A stretch of DNA of 64,000 bases. It comes from Actinomycetota bacterium (GTDB lineage Bacteria; Actinomycetota; CADDZG01; JAHWKV01; JAOPZY01). The notes beneath the pieces were generated by a model, which did not search any database, had not been told where the DNA came from, and worked only from the letters and a program-made list of their open reading frames with translations. The stretch spans positions 248,001 through 312,000 of the forward strand of contig DASTWV010000059.1 of assembly GCA_035765775.1 (NCBI GenBank), in the 5' to 3' direction. Position numbers and translations under genes: made by a program. This document shows positions 56,199 through 64,000 of this stretch, piece by piece (position 1 is the stretch's first letter; every line of letters starts with the position of its first letter).

Positions 56199-58437
56199 GG
56201 GCGATGACCTCCTTGATCGCCCCACCCCGCCCGCGGACCGCTGCCATCTCCTGCAGGCGGTGCTGCGCGTTGATCCCCACCGTGGTGGGCACCTTGGTCC
56301 AAGCCCCGTCGGCACCCAGCTCCCAGGCCAGTTCGTCGTCGGCGAGATTGACCTCCAGAACCTCGTCCAGCCGAGCGGTGAGGATGGGGTCGGCGATGGG
56401 CACGAGGGCCTCCACCCGCTCGTCGAGGTTGCGGATCATAAGGTCGGCGGAGCCGATGTAGTAGTGCGCCTGCCCACCGGAGTCACCCCCGGCGACACCG
56501 AAGCGCAGGATGCGGGAGTGCTCGAGGTAGCGGCCCACGATCGACCGCACCCGGATGTTCTCCGACAGCCCCTCGGCGCCCGGGCGCAGGCAGCACACAC
56601 TGCGCACGATGAGGTCGATCTGGCACCCCGCCCCCGAGGCGGCGTACAGGGCGTCGATGATGGTGGGGTCGGCGAGGTTATTGACCTTGATGGTGATCCG
56701 GCCGCCGGGGTGGGACTGGCCCTCGATCAGGCGGAGGATCTCGGCCCGCATGGTCACCGGGGCCACCAGGAGGCTGCGGTACTCCCGGCGCTGGCTGTAG
56801 CCGGTCAGGTAGTTGAAGAGCTCAGACAGGTCGGCGCCCAGCACCGGGTTGGCGGTGAGAAGGCCCAGATCCTCGTACAGCCGGGCGGTGTCCGAGTTGT
56901 AGTTGCCGGTGCCGATGTGGGCGTACAGGCGGATGCCGGAGATCTCCTGGCGCACCACCAGCGAGGTCTTGGCGTGGGTCTTCAGCCCGACGACGCCGTA
57001 CACCACGTGGACGCCGGCCTCCTCGAGCACACGGGCCCAGGCGATGTTGGCCTCCTCGTCGAAGCGGGCCTTCAGCTCGACGAGGGCCACCGCCTGCTTG
57101 CCCGATTCCGCCGCCCGGATCAAGGCACGCACGATGGGGCTGTCGGTGGACGAAGTCCGGTACAGCGTCTGCTTGATGGCGAGGACGTCGGGGTCGGCGG
57201 CGGCCTGGTCGACGAAGGCCTCAACCGAGGCGGCGAAGCTCTCGTAGGGATGGTGGACCAGCACGTCGCCCTGGCGCAGGATCGAGAAGACGTTGGGCAG
57301 CTGGCCGGTGGCGCCCGGCGTGCCCGGGGTCACCGACACCGGGGCCAGCCGGGGCGGGATGCTGGCCGTCCACGGCTCCATCTTGAGGTCGGGGCGCGGG
57401 AGCCCGTAGAGCGCCCACAAGCCGGTGAGATCCAGCGGCCCCTTCAGGGTGTACACCCGGCTGTCGTCCACCTCGAGCTCCCGGGTGAGCAACTCCCGGA
57501 CCCAGTCCGACATACCCTTCTCGATCTCGAGGCGCACCACCATCGGGGACCGCTTGCGCATGCGGATGACGGACTCGACCGCCACCAGGATGTCGGCGGC
57601 GCCGTCGTCGGTCTCGAAGTCCGCCTGGCGGGTGAGGCGGAAGGTGTGGTGGGCCAGGACCTGCATGCCCGGGAACAGCGAGCTGAGGTGGGCAGCGATC
57701 ACCTGCTCCACCGGCACGAAGCGCTCGCCGTCGGGCAGCACCACGAAGCGGGGCAGCAGGGGCGGCACCTTGACCCGGGCCATGAGCGGCGGCACCCGGG
57801 GCCCCTGGCGGACCACCACGGCAAGGTTCAGGGACAGGTTGGAGATGTAGGGGAATGGGTGGGCGGGGTCCACCGCCAGCGGCGTGAGCACCGGGAAGAT
57901 CCGGGTCTCGAACACCCGGTCGAGGTGTGCGCGATCCTCCTCATCGAGGTCCTTCCACTGCGAGAAGCGGATGCCGGCGGCCTCCAGATCGGGCACCAGC
58001 GTCTCCCGGAAAATGCGGGACCGGCGCTCCATGAGGATCTCCGCCGCCTCGCGCACCCGGGCGAGCTGCACGCTGGGGCTGAGCCCGTCGGGTGACAGCG
58101 TCGGGGCACCCAGCAACTGGCGCTCGTGCAGGGCGGCCACGCGCACCTGGAACAGCTCGTCGAGGTTCTGGCTGAAGATCGCCAGAAACTTGGCCCGTTC
58201 CAGGACCGGCAGGGTCGGATCTTCGGCCAGAGCCAGCACCCGGGCGCTGAAGTCCAACCGGGCGATCTCGCGGTTGAGGTACCGGTATTCGGCCCCGTGC
58301 TCGGAGGCGGGCGGGCTGGCGGCACGCGACCGGCGGGCGCCGCCCGCCCGGCCGGTCTTGGGCGCCCGCCGGCGGGTGGCGCCGGCGGGGACGTCGGGGG
58401 CGGCGCTGGTGCCCTCCGTCCGTTCGGGTTGGCTCAT
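56191..58437 (-). CDS. ppk: Polyphosphate kinase PPK1
   Basis: 748 residues with a Lys/Arg/Ala-rich N-terminal extension of about 45 residues. PPK1 motifs: 'YLNREIARLDFSARVLALAE', FSQNLDELFQVRVAALHE, 'GDVLVHHPYESFAASVEAFV', 'VLAIKQTLYRTSSTDSPIVR', the autophosphorylated His in 'GLKTHAKTSLVVR', 'RLYAHIGTGNYNSDTARLYE' and 'RSIVGRYLEHSRILRFGVAG'. Polymerises phosphate from ATP into polyphosphate. Transcribed with the CYTH-CHAD gene. Gene placement beside a NUDIX/MutT1 unit resembles mycobacterial ppk-mutT1. Confidence 0.96.
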   Translation of the reverse strand: MSQPERTEGTSAAPDVPAGATRRRAPKTGRAGGARRSRAASPPASEHGAEYRYLNREIARLDFSARVLALAEDPTLPVLERAKFLAIFSQNLDELFQVRVAALHERQLLGAPTLSPDGLSPSVQLARVREAAEILMERRSRIFRETLVPDLEAAGIRFSQWKDLDEEDRAHLDRVFETRIFPVLTPLAVDPAHPFPYISNLSLNLAVVVRQGPRVPPLMARVKVPPLLPRFVVLPDGERFVPVEQVIAAHLSSLFPGMQVLAHHTFRLTRQADFETDDGAADILVAVESVIRMRKRSPMVVRLEIEKGMSDWVRELLTRELEVDDSRVYTLKGPLDLTGLWALYGLPRPDLKMEPWTASIPPRLAPVSVTPGTPGATGQLPNVFSILRQGDVLVHHPYESFAASVEAFVDQAAADPDVLAIKQTLYRTSSTDSPIVRALIRAAESGKQAVALVELKARFDEEANIAWARVLEEAGVHVVYGVVGLKTHAKTSLVVRQEISGIRLYAHIGTGNYNSDTARLYEDLGLLTANPVLGADLSELFNYLTGYSQRREYRSLLVAPVTMRAEILRLIEGQSHPGGRITIKVNNLADPTIIDALYAASGAGCQIDLIVRSVCCLRPGAEGLSENIRVRSIVGRYLEHSRILRFGVAGGDSGGQAHYYIGSADLMIRNLDERVEALVPIADPILTARLDEVLEVNLADDELAWELGADGAWTKVPTTVGINAQHRLQEMAAVRGRGGAIKEVIALV

Positions 58438-58561
58438 GTTCTGTGCCTTTGCCTTCGGGGGTTCGGGGCTGTGCCTGTGCTTACCGGGAATCCGGGTCCG
58501 TGCCTGTGCGTCTGGCTTCGGGAGGCCAGGGGCAGAGCCCCCCGGATGTCAAATCTATCTT

Positions 58562-58578
58562 GTCCGTCCCCCACGGAC
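58562..58578. other. Small hairpin between ppk and DUF2252 genes
   Basis: GTCCGT/ACGGAC, 6-bp arms around five C. It lies in the 177-base divergent region between ppk (start 58437) and the DUF2252 gene (start 58615), where CCGTGCCTGTGC-like repeats also occur. No PHO-box-like array was seen in this gap. Confidence 0.3.
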
Positions 58579-58614
58579 GAGCACTGCGGGCCGGGCCGGC
58601 ACTACGCTTCCCCG

Positions 58615-59949
58615 GTGAGCAAGGAGGCGCTGGAGGGCCGCGGGAGCGCGCTGCGCGAGCGGGTGCCCCGCTCGTCCCACGCCGCGTGGTCGCCCCCGGC
58701 CGACCGTGCCGATCCGGTGGCCCTGCTCAGCGCCGAGGACGAGCACCGGGTGGCCGAGCTGGTCCCCCTGCGCTACCAGCGGATGCTGGCTTCGCCCTTC
58801 GCCTTCCTGCGGGGGGCTGCGGTGGTCATGGCGCACGACCTGGCCACGGCGCCGGCCACCGGTCTGCGGGTGGAGGCGGCGGGCGACGCCCACCTGGCCA
58901 ACTTCGGGCTGTACGGCACCCCGGAGCGCAACCTCATCTTCGACCTCAACGATTTCGACGAGACGCTCCCGGCTCCCTGGGAGTGGGACGTGAAGCGGTT
59001 GGCGGCCAGCGCGGTGGTGGCGGGGCGCACCGCCGGGCGGTCGGGGCTGGAGTGCCAGGAGGCGGCCCGGGCGGCGGTGCAGAGCTACCGGGAGCACATC
59101 CGCACCATGGCGGCGTGGACGCACCTGGAGGTCTGGTACGCCGCGGTGGACGCCACCGCGGTGGCATCGCTGCTGGGCGCCACCGAGAAACTGGGCGAGC
59201 GGGCAATCGCGCGTACCCGGGCGGAGACCGGTGCCGAGGAGCTCGCCAAGCTCACCGCAACCCCCGCAGCCGGGGACGCGCCCCGCTTCGTGGAGGACCC
59301 ACCCCTGGTGGTGCACGAGACCGGGGGGCCGGGGTCGGTCTCCGGGATGGACCGACTCCTGGCAGGCTACGCCGGCTCGCTGGAGCCGGAGCGGCGGGTC
59401 CTGCTGGGGCGATACCGCCTGGTGGATGCGGTGCGCAAGGTCGTGGGGGTGGGCAGCGTGGGCACCCGGTGCGCCGCCGCCCTCCTGCTGGGCGGGGCGG
59501 GGGCCGGGGATGCGTTGTTCCTGCAGGTCAAGGAGGCCTCCGCCTCGGTACTGGAGCCGGCGGCGGGCCGGTCCGCGTACGGCAACCATGGCGAGCGGGT
59601 GGTGCGCGGGCAGCGCCTCTGCCAGGCGGCCAGCGACCTGTTCCTCGGGTGGGTCCGCGGCGCCGACGGCCGCGACTACTCCGTGCGCCAACTGCACGAC
59701 ATGAAGCGCTCGGTGGATGCCACGGCGCTGTCCGGGCCCCAGCTGGCCAGCTATGCCTCGGTGTGCGGCTGGGTGCTGGCCCGCTCCCACGCCCGCTCGG
59801 GCGACCCGGTGGCGATCGCGGCCTACCTCGGCAACAGCGACTCCTTCGACCGGGCCCTGGTGTCGTTTGCCGAGGCCTACGCCGACCAGAACGAGCGGGA
59901 CCACGCCGCGCTCGCCCAGGCGGTGCGGTCGGGCCGGATCGCGCAGTAA
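58615..59949 (+). CDS. DUF2252 family protein (kinase-like fold)
   Basis: 444 residues. DUF2252 hallmarks: 'ALLSAEDEHRVAELVPLRYQ', 'RMLASPFAFLRGAAVVMAHD', 'EAAGDAHLANFGLYGTPERN' (GDAHLxNFG), LIFDLNDFDETLPAPWEWDV, 'KRLAASAVVAGRTAG', then 'FLQVKEASASVLEPAAGRSA', 'GERVVRGQRLCQAASDLFLG' and 'YSVRQLHDMKRSVDA'. GDAHxxNFG and DFD look like the catalytic and metal loops of aminoglycoside-phosphotransferase-like kinases, but activity is unknown. GTG start. The stop region has a 12-bp duplication (GCGCAGTAAATG/GCGCAGTAAAGG). Confidence 0.9.
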   Translation: MSKEALEGRGSALRERVPRSSHAAWSPPADRADPVALLSAEDEHRVAELVPLRYQRMLASPFAFLRGAAVVMAHDLATAPATGLRVEAAGDAHLANFGLYGTPERNLIFDLNDFDETLPAPWEWDVKRLAASAVVAGRTAGRSGLECQEAARAAVQSYREHIRTMAAWTHLEVWYAAVDATAVASLLGATEKLGERAIARTRAETGAEELAKLTATPAAGDAPRFVEDPPLVVHETGGPGSVSGMDRLLAGYAGSLEPERRVLLGRYRLVDAVRKVVGVGSVGTRCAAALLLGGAGAGDALFLQVKEASASVLEPAAGRSAYGNHGERVVRGQRLCQAASDLFLGWVRGADGRDYSVRQLHDMKRSVDATALSGPQLASYASVCGWVLARSHARSGDPVAIAAYLGNSDSFDRALVSFAEAYADQNERDHAALAQAVRSGRIAQ

Positions 59950-59999
59950 ATGGCGCAGTAAAGGGGCTGGCGCAGCCGCCCGCTATCGCAGAACTGGGG

Positions 60000-60040
60000 A
60001 ATCGCACTGGGAATCGCACTGGGAATCGCACTGGGAATCG
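60000..60040. repeat. 12-bp tandem repeats before the LuxR-type gene
   Basis: Three perfect copies of AATCGCACTGGG (60000-60035) followed by a partial fourth (AATCG, 60036-60040). They lie in the 179-base gap between the DUF2252 gene and the LuxR-type regulator, about 90 bases upstream of the GTG start. Twelve bases is close to one helical turn, so they could be spaced regulator sites or a local slippage expansion. Confidence 0.8.
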
Positions 60041-60128
60041 CCGCTCTCCGGTCGATAGACTTCTGCCCGCGGAAGCGCGGCACGGGTTGGGCGGCGCCTG
60101 GCGGGACCACACCCTGGGGAGGAGGGCT

Positions 60129-63100
60129 GTGACGTTGGGCCCACCGCCGATTACAACGGGCACCGACACCGATAGCCCATTCGTGGGCCGCAGCACCGAG
60201 TTGGGCGAACTGCTGCTCTCGCTCACCCAGGCCGAACGCGGCCGCGGGCGCCTGGTGCTCGTCGAAGGCGAGGCGGGCATCGGCAAAACCTCCCTGCTGC
60301 GCGAGGCGCTCCTGCAGGCCGAGGCCATGGGCTTCCGCTGCTGGTCGGGCGGCGCGGACGAGCTGGAGCGCCACCGGCCCTTCGGGGCCGTCACCGAGGC
60401 CCTCGGCATCCGCCACCGCGGGAGCGCAGCGGGTAGGCCCGAGGGCGCCGTCGACGTGGCGGCCGGGATCCTGCGCCTGCTGCGGGGGGACCTGAGTGAG
60501 GGCCGGAGTGAGGACCGGACCCGGGGCGCCGGGAGCCCGGCCCGCGCCCAGGTGCAGACCCCGGGGGCGCCGGAGGCGGAGTACCGCATCGTTGACGCCC
60601 TCATCGACTACGTCGAGCAGCTGTGCGCCGACGGGCCGGTGGCCATCGCCGTGGAGGATCTGCAGTGGGCGGATGCCTCCAGCCTCCTGGCCCTCAACCG
60701 GCTGAGCCGTGAGGTGCCCGACCTGCCGCTGCTGATCCTCGCCACGCTGCGCCTCCTGCCCCGCTCGCCGGAACTCGAGGCGCTGCTGAACCTCGGCAAC
60801 CCGGACCAGGGGCGGGACCAGGGGCGGGACCAGGCCGGACGGCCGCTGCGCATCGTGCTGGAGCGCCTGGACCGGGCCTCGGTGGCGTCCATGGTCAGCG
60901 TCCTGGCCGGCGCCCCGCCGGGCGACGGGCTCCTGCGCCAGCTCGACCGGGCGGGCGGCAATCCCTTCTTCACCGCCGAGCTGCTGGCCACACTGGCGCA
61001 GACGGATGCCCTGGAGATGGCCGGTGGCCGCGTGGAGCTGCGGTCGCCCGAGGGGAGCCCGGCCACCCGGTGGCTGCCCGCCTCCCTGACCGCCACGGTC
61101 CTGCACCGGCTGCACTACCTGAGCCCGGGAGCCCGTACCACGCTGCAGGTGGCATCGGTGCTGGGCTCCTCCTTCCCGGTCTCGCACCTGGCGGCCCTCA
61201 CCGGCCGCCCACCTGTGAGCCTGCGCCCGGACCTGCACGAAGCGATCCGGGGCGGCATCCTGAATGGCGACACCGCCCGCCTGGCGTTCCGCCACGACCT
61301 CATCCGGGAGTCGCTCTACCAGTCGATGCCCCAGGCCTTGCGTCACGCGCTGCACCTCAACGCGTCGGCCACCCTGCTGGAAGCCGGCGTCCCCCCCGAG
61401 GAGGTGGTCGAGCACGTCTTCCGGGGAGCCGATGCCGGGGACCTGGAGGCGGTGCAGCTGCTGCGGACCGCGGCGGCGCAGGCGGGGAGCCGCTCGCCGG
61501 TCATCGCCGCCGAGCTCCTCACCCGGGCCCTCGAGTTGGCGGAGGAGCGCGGACCCAGCTACGACGCCGCGCAGGCAGACCTCGCCCTCTTCCAGCTTTC
61601 CTCGGGCCGGCTGGCGGATTCCGAGGCGCTCTGCCGGGCGACGTTGGCCCGGCCCCACGACCCGGCAGTGGAGGGGCCGCTCCGGCTGTGCCTGGTGCAG
61701 GCGTGCGTGGGGCAGGGCCGGGTGGCCGGCGGGCTGGCCGAAATCGCCCTGGCGGTGGAGTCACCCGCGCTCACCGAGCGGGAGCGGGGCCGTCTGTGGG
61801 CATGGGCATCCACCTGCCGGGTCATCGTCTGGGACCTCCCCGGGGCGCTGCGGGACGCCGATGAGGCGCTCCGGATCTGCGGGGGCATCGAGGACGAGCT
61901 CGGGACGACTGTCGCCCTGGCGGGCGTCGCAGCCGTGCGCCAGTGCCAGGGGCAGTTCCGAGAGGCGCTGGCGCTCGGCGAGGAGGCGGTCGCGGCGGCG
62001 GCCGGCAGCGGGTCGGCCGAGGCCCGCCGGCTCCGGCTGACGATCATGCACGCCCTGATGCTCATCGACGTCGACCGCTTCGAGGATGCCCAGCACGCCC
62101 TGCGCCAGGGGCGCTTCGCCCGGGAGCAGCGGGGAGCCCGGTGGAACCTACCCACCTACCATTTCGTCTCAGCCCTGGGGCGGTTCTGCTCCGGCGAGTG
62201 GGACGAGGCCCTGGCGCAGTGCGATTCCGCCGCCGACTTCGCCGAGGAGGTGGTGGTCTTCCAGGCGCAACTGGTCGCGCACAGCCTGCGGGCGCTGATC
62301 GCCCTGCAGCGCGACGATCTGGTGACCGCCGAGCGGGAGTTGGCGGCAGCCGAGGCCGAGGGCGACGCCAGTGGCCCGCAGTGGCGCCCGGACTGGGTGC
62401 TGTGGGCGCAGGCCCTGCTCGCCGAGGCGCAGGGCCGCCCGGGCGAGGCCCTGGTCACGCTGCTCAAGGCCTGGGACCTGTGCTCGGCGGCGGGAGTGGC
62501 GGCGGAGTTCCCGGTGATCGGGCCTGACCTGGTCCGCCTGGCGATGGCCAACCGGGAGTCCATCGTCGCCACGCAGGTGACCGAGGCACTGGAGAGCCTG
62601 GCGGCCGCGGCTGGCGTCGCCAGCGTGACCGGGGCCGCCCTGCGCTGCCGGGGCCTGGTGTCCGGGGAGCCTGCCCCGTTCGTGGCCGCCGCCGACGCCT
62701 ACCGGGCCAGCGGCCGGCTGCGGGAACTGGGGCTGGCGTGCGAGGACGCCGCGGTGGCCCTGGCAGCGACCGCACGCGGGCAGGAGGCGAAACCGCTGGC
62801 CGAGGAGGCCCTGGCCATCTTCCAGGCCCTGGACTCCCGGCGCGACACAGCCCGGGCGGTGGCGCGCCTGCGCTCGGCCGGGGTGCGGACCGCGTCGCTC
62901 GGCCCCCGTTCGGAGCGGGCGCGGCCCGAGCGGGGCTGGGATGCCCTCACCGAGACGGAGGTCCGGGTCGCCGGTCTGGTGGCCGAGGGCCTGAACAATC
63001 CCGAGATCGCCCGGCGTCTCTTCGTGTCCCGGCGGACGGTGCAGACCCATGCGTCCAACATCCTCCAGAAGCTGGGCATGTCCCGGCGCGCCGAGCTGGC

Positions 63101-63161
63101 GGCTGCTGCCACCCGCTGGCAGGCAGGGGGCCCTCCGGAACCGCGTGGCCCGCTGCCCTGA
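60129..63161 (+). CDS. Large ATP-binding LuxR-type regulator (LAL/MalT-like), copy 1
   Basis: 1010 residues. N-terminal STAND-type ATPase: 'SPFVGRSTELGELLLSLTQA', Walker A 'VLVEGEAGIGKTSLLREALL', Walker B 'VAIAVEDLQWADASSLLALN', 'GGNPFFTAELLATLAQTDAL'. A TPR-like middle (about 400-900), then a LuxR HTH: 'LTETEVRVAGLVAEGLNNPE', IARRLFVSRRTVQTHASNIL and 'QKLGMSRRAELAAAATRWQ'. LAL regulators activate catabolic or secondary-metabolite clusters upon ligand binding. GTG start preceded by GGGAGGAGGG-like site; a second, similar gene follows at once. Confidence 0.93.
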   Translation: MTLGPPPITTGTDTDSPFVGRSTELGELLLSLTQAERGRGRLVLVEGEAGIGKTSLLREALLQAEAMGFRCWSGGADELERHRPFGAVTEALGIRHRGSAAGRPEGAVDVAAGILRLLRGDLSEGRSEDRTRGAGSPARAQVQTPGAPEAEYRIVDALIDYVEQLCADGPVAIAVEDLQWADASSLLALNRLSREVPDLPLLILATLRLLPRSPELEALLNLGNPDQGRDQGRDQAGRPLRIVLERLDRASVASMVSVLAGAPPGDGLLRQLDRAGGNPFFTAELLATLAQTDALEMAGGRVELRSPEGSPATRWLPASLTATVLHRLHYLSPGARTTLQVASVLGSSFPVSHLAALTGRPPVSLRPDLHEAIRGGILNGDTARLAFRHDLIRESLYQSMPQALRHALHLNASATLLEAGVPPEEVVEHVFRGADAGDLEAVQLLRTAAAQAGSRSPVIAAELLTRALELAEERGPSYDAAQADLALFQLSSGRLADSEALCRATLARPHDPAVEGPLRLCLVQACVGQGRVAGGLAEIALAVESPALTERERGRLWAWASTCRVIVWDLPGALRDADEALRICGGIEDELGTTVALAGVAAVRQCQGQFREALALGEEAVAAAAGSGSAEARRLRLTIMHALMLIDVDRFEDAQHALRQGRFAREQRGARWNLPTYHFVSALGRFCSGEWDEALAQCDSAADFAEEVVVFQAQLVAHSLRALIALQRDDLVTAERELAAAEAEGDASGPQWRPDWVLWAQALLAEAQGRPGEALVTLLKAWDLCSAAGVAAEFPVIGPDLVRLAMANRESIVATQVTEALESLAAAAGVASVTGAALRCRGLVSGEPAPFVAAADAYRASGRLRELGLACEDAAVALAATARGQEAKPLAEEALAIFQALDSRRDTARAVARLRSAGVRTASLGPRSERARPERGWDALTETEVRVAGLVAEGLNNPEIARRLFVSRRTVQTHASNILQKLGMSRRAELAAAATRWQAGGPPEPRGPLP

Positions 63162-64000
63162 CGCCGCCCGCCCGGCCCCCCGGCCGCCCGTCCTCGTGGG
63201 GCGGGAGGCGGAGATGGCGCGCATTGACGCCGTACTGGGCGGGGCCGCCTCCAAGGGACCCTACCCCGGTGGAGTCGGTGGCGTCGGCGTCATCCTGATC
63301 GAGGGCGAGTCCGGCATCGGCAAGACCTCGCTGCTGGAGGAGGCCCTAGCCCGCGCCCGGGGCCTGGGCTTCCAGTGCTGCTCCGGAGCCGCTGCCGAGC
63401 TGGAGCGCCACCGGCCCTTCGGCGCCATCGCCCAGGCGCTGGGGATGCCCCGGCGGTGGGAAGGTGAGGGCACGCCGGCGGACGATGCCGGCTCGCCGGA
63501 GACCGAGTTCCGCATCATCGACGGGCTCGTGGATGAGGTCGCCCGGCGCGCCACCCGGGGACCGGTGGCCATCGGCCTCGACGACCTGCAGTGGGCCGAT
63601 CCCTCCACCCTCCTCACCCTCCTCACCCTGATCCGCATGGGGCGGCAGGCCGCCGAGCTTCCCTTGGTGGTGATCGGGACCCTGCGCCCGCTGCCCCGCT
63701 CCATCGAGATGGAGACCGTCCTGGCCGCCCTGCGCGCCGGCTCCGGCGGCGTCCTGCGATTGACACTGGGCCGGTTGGAGGCGGGCGCGGTGGCCGCCCT
63801 GGCGAGCAACCTGCTCGGTGCCGAGCCGGGCCCCGGCCTGCTCCGCCAGCTCGCCCGCGCGAGCGGGAACCCGTTCTTCGCCACCGAGCTCACCGCCAGC
63901 CTCGCACGGGAGGGGGCGATCGCCTTCGCCCAGGAGGGCGATCTGGTGCGCGCCGAGGTGACCGGGCCGGAGGGCGAGGCGGTGCCGATGCCCGCGTCGC
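63145..64000 (+). CDS. Large ATP-binding LuxR-type regulator (LAL), copy 2, 5' part only
   Basis: About 285 N-terminal residues are visible; the rest is beyond the window. Start taken as GTG 63145 (overlapping the previous gene by 17 bases), giving 'PPVLVGREAEMARIDAVLGG', Walker A GVILIEGESGIGKTSLLEEA, 'CCSGAAAELERHRPFGAIAQ', Walker B 'VAIGLDDLQWADPSTLLTLL' and 'ARASGNPFFATELTASLARE'. Parallel motifs to copy 1 (for instance 'ELERHRPFGA' occurs in both) show a tandem duplication. An ATG at 63214 is the alternative start but would drop the conserved LVGRE. Confidence 0.88.
   Translation, partial: MARCPDAARPAPRPPVLVGREAEMARIDAVLGGAASKGPYPGGVGGVGVILIEGESGIGKTSLLEEALARARGLGFQCCSGAAAELERHRPFGAIAQALGMPRRWEGEGTPADDAGSPETEFRIIDGLVDEVARRATRGPVAIGLDDLQWADPSTLLTLLTLIRMGRQAAELPLVVIGTLRPLPRSIEMETVLAALRAGSGGVLRLTLGRLEAGAVAALASNLLGAEPGPGLLRQLARASGNPFFATELTASLAREGAIAFAQEGDLVRAEVTGPEGEAVPMPAS

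Noticed and set aside
58438-58614. PHO box in front of ppk
   Set aside because: Despite several GTGCCTGTGC-like repeats, no GTTCAC/TTTCAC units in 11-base register were found.
60000-60040. The 12-bp repeats as a CRISPR-like array
   Set aside because: Repeats are contiguous with no spacers and too short; no cas gene is present.

Overview
This is a high-GC (visibly about 70%) chromosomal segment from an actinobacterium (phylum Actinomycetota). Pointers are two homologues of the bacterial proteasome activator Bpa/PafE, a PPOX-class and an LLM-class probable F420 enzyme, a DUF2277 protein, large LuxR-type ATPase regulators, 7-bp direct-repeat PHO boxes in an 11-bp register, frequent GTG/TTG starts and 4-bp stop/start overlaps. 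The clade cannot be fixed from the window. No rRNA, tRNA, CRISPR array, insertion sequence or prophage was seen. Most of it reads as ordinary chromosome, with one decaying stretch (about 36.9-39.4 kb).

Layout. 0-6.8 kb: SirB1-like fragment, first Bpa, pterin dehydratase, YchF-like NTPase, cysteine-less IscA-like protein, acetyltransferase, an XRE/PBP-like regulator, an ABC-2 exporter and a pentapeptide-repeat protein. 7.0-12.1 kb: a molybdenum locus in which two molybdenum-storage-protein subunits (mosB, mosA) face a convergent modA - modB/modC fusion - Mop-domain regulator operon. 12.2-15.3 kb: DUF2277, an F420-type oxidoreductase, an HTH/nucleotidyltransferase pair and an ornithine-cyclodeaminase-family enzyme. 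15.3-22.1 kb: a five-gene operon (acyl reductase-HAD fusion, alcohol dehydrogenase, LarA-like protein, acyltransferase, TetR regulator) with a perfect 16-bp palindrome in front. 22.2-29.3 kb: isochorismatase-like hydrolase, epimerase, HAD phosphatase, cupredoxin lipoprotein, NlpC/P60 hydrolase, macrodomain protein and a second ABC-2 exporter. 29.3-36.9 kb: pstS-pstC-pstA-pstB-phoU-response regulator, divergent from a PhoP/PhoR-type two-component pair across a promoter region with PHO-box-like repeats. 36.9-39.4 kb: three gene remnants around a small membrane-protein pair. 39.3-43.0 kb: MarR regulator, P-type ATPase and a VapBC-like toxin-antitoxin pair. 43.1-47.4 kb: second Bpa in an operon with a MoxR-type AAA+ ATPase and a VWA protein, again preceded by a PHO-box-like repeat. 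47.4-52.6 kb: PPOX oxidoreductase, DUF559-type protein and hydantoinase/oxoprolinase hyuA-hyuB. 52.6-60 kb: NUDIX hydrolase, two histidine phosphatases, a broken ppx-like gene, CYTH-CHAD protein, polyphosphate kinase and a DUF2252 protein. 60-64 kb: two tandem LuxR-type ATPase regulators, the second cut by the window end.

How it fits together. Phosphate is the main theme: uptake (Pst), signalling (PhoU, two OmpR-type regulators, one PhoR-type kinase), polyphosphate synthesis and binding (PPK, CHAD), plus remnants of a phosphoesterase and of a Ppx-like gene. Molybdenum uptake and storage is the second theme. The strongest candidates for undescribed biology are the Bpa-MoxR-VWA operon, the molybdenum-storage locus whose alpha-type subunit appears to lack known cluster-anchoring histidines, and the acyl-reductase/LarA-like/acyltransferase operon.
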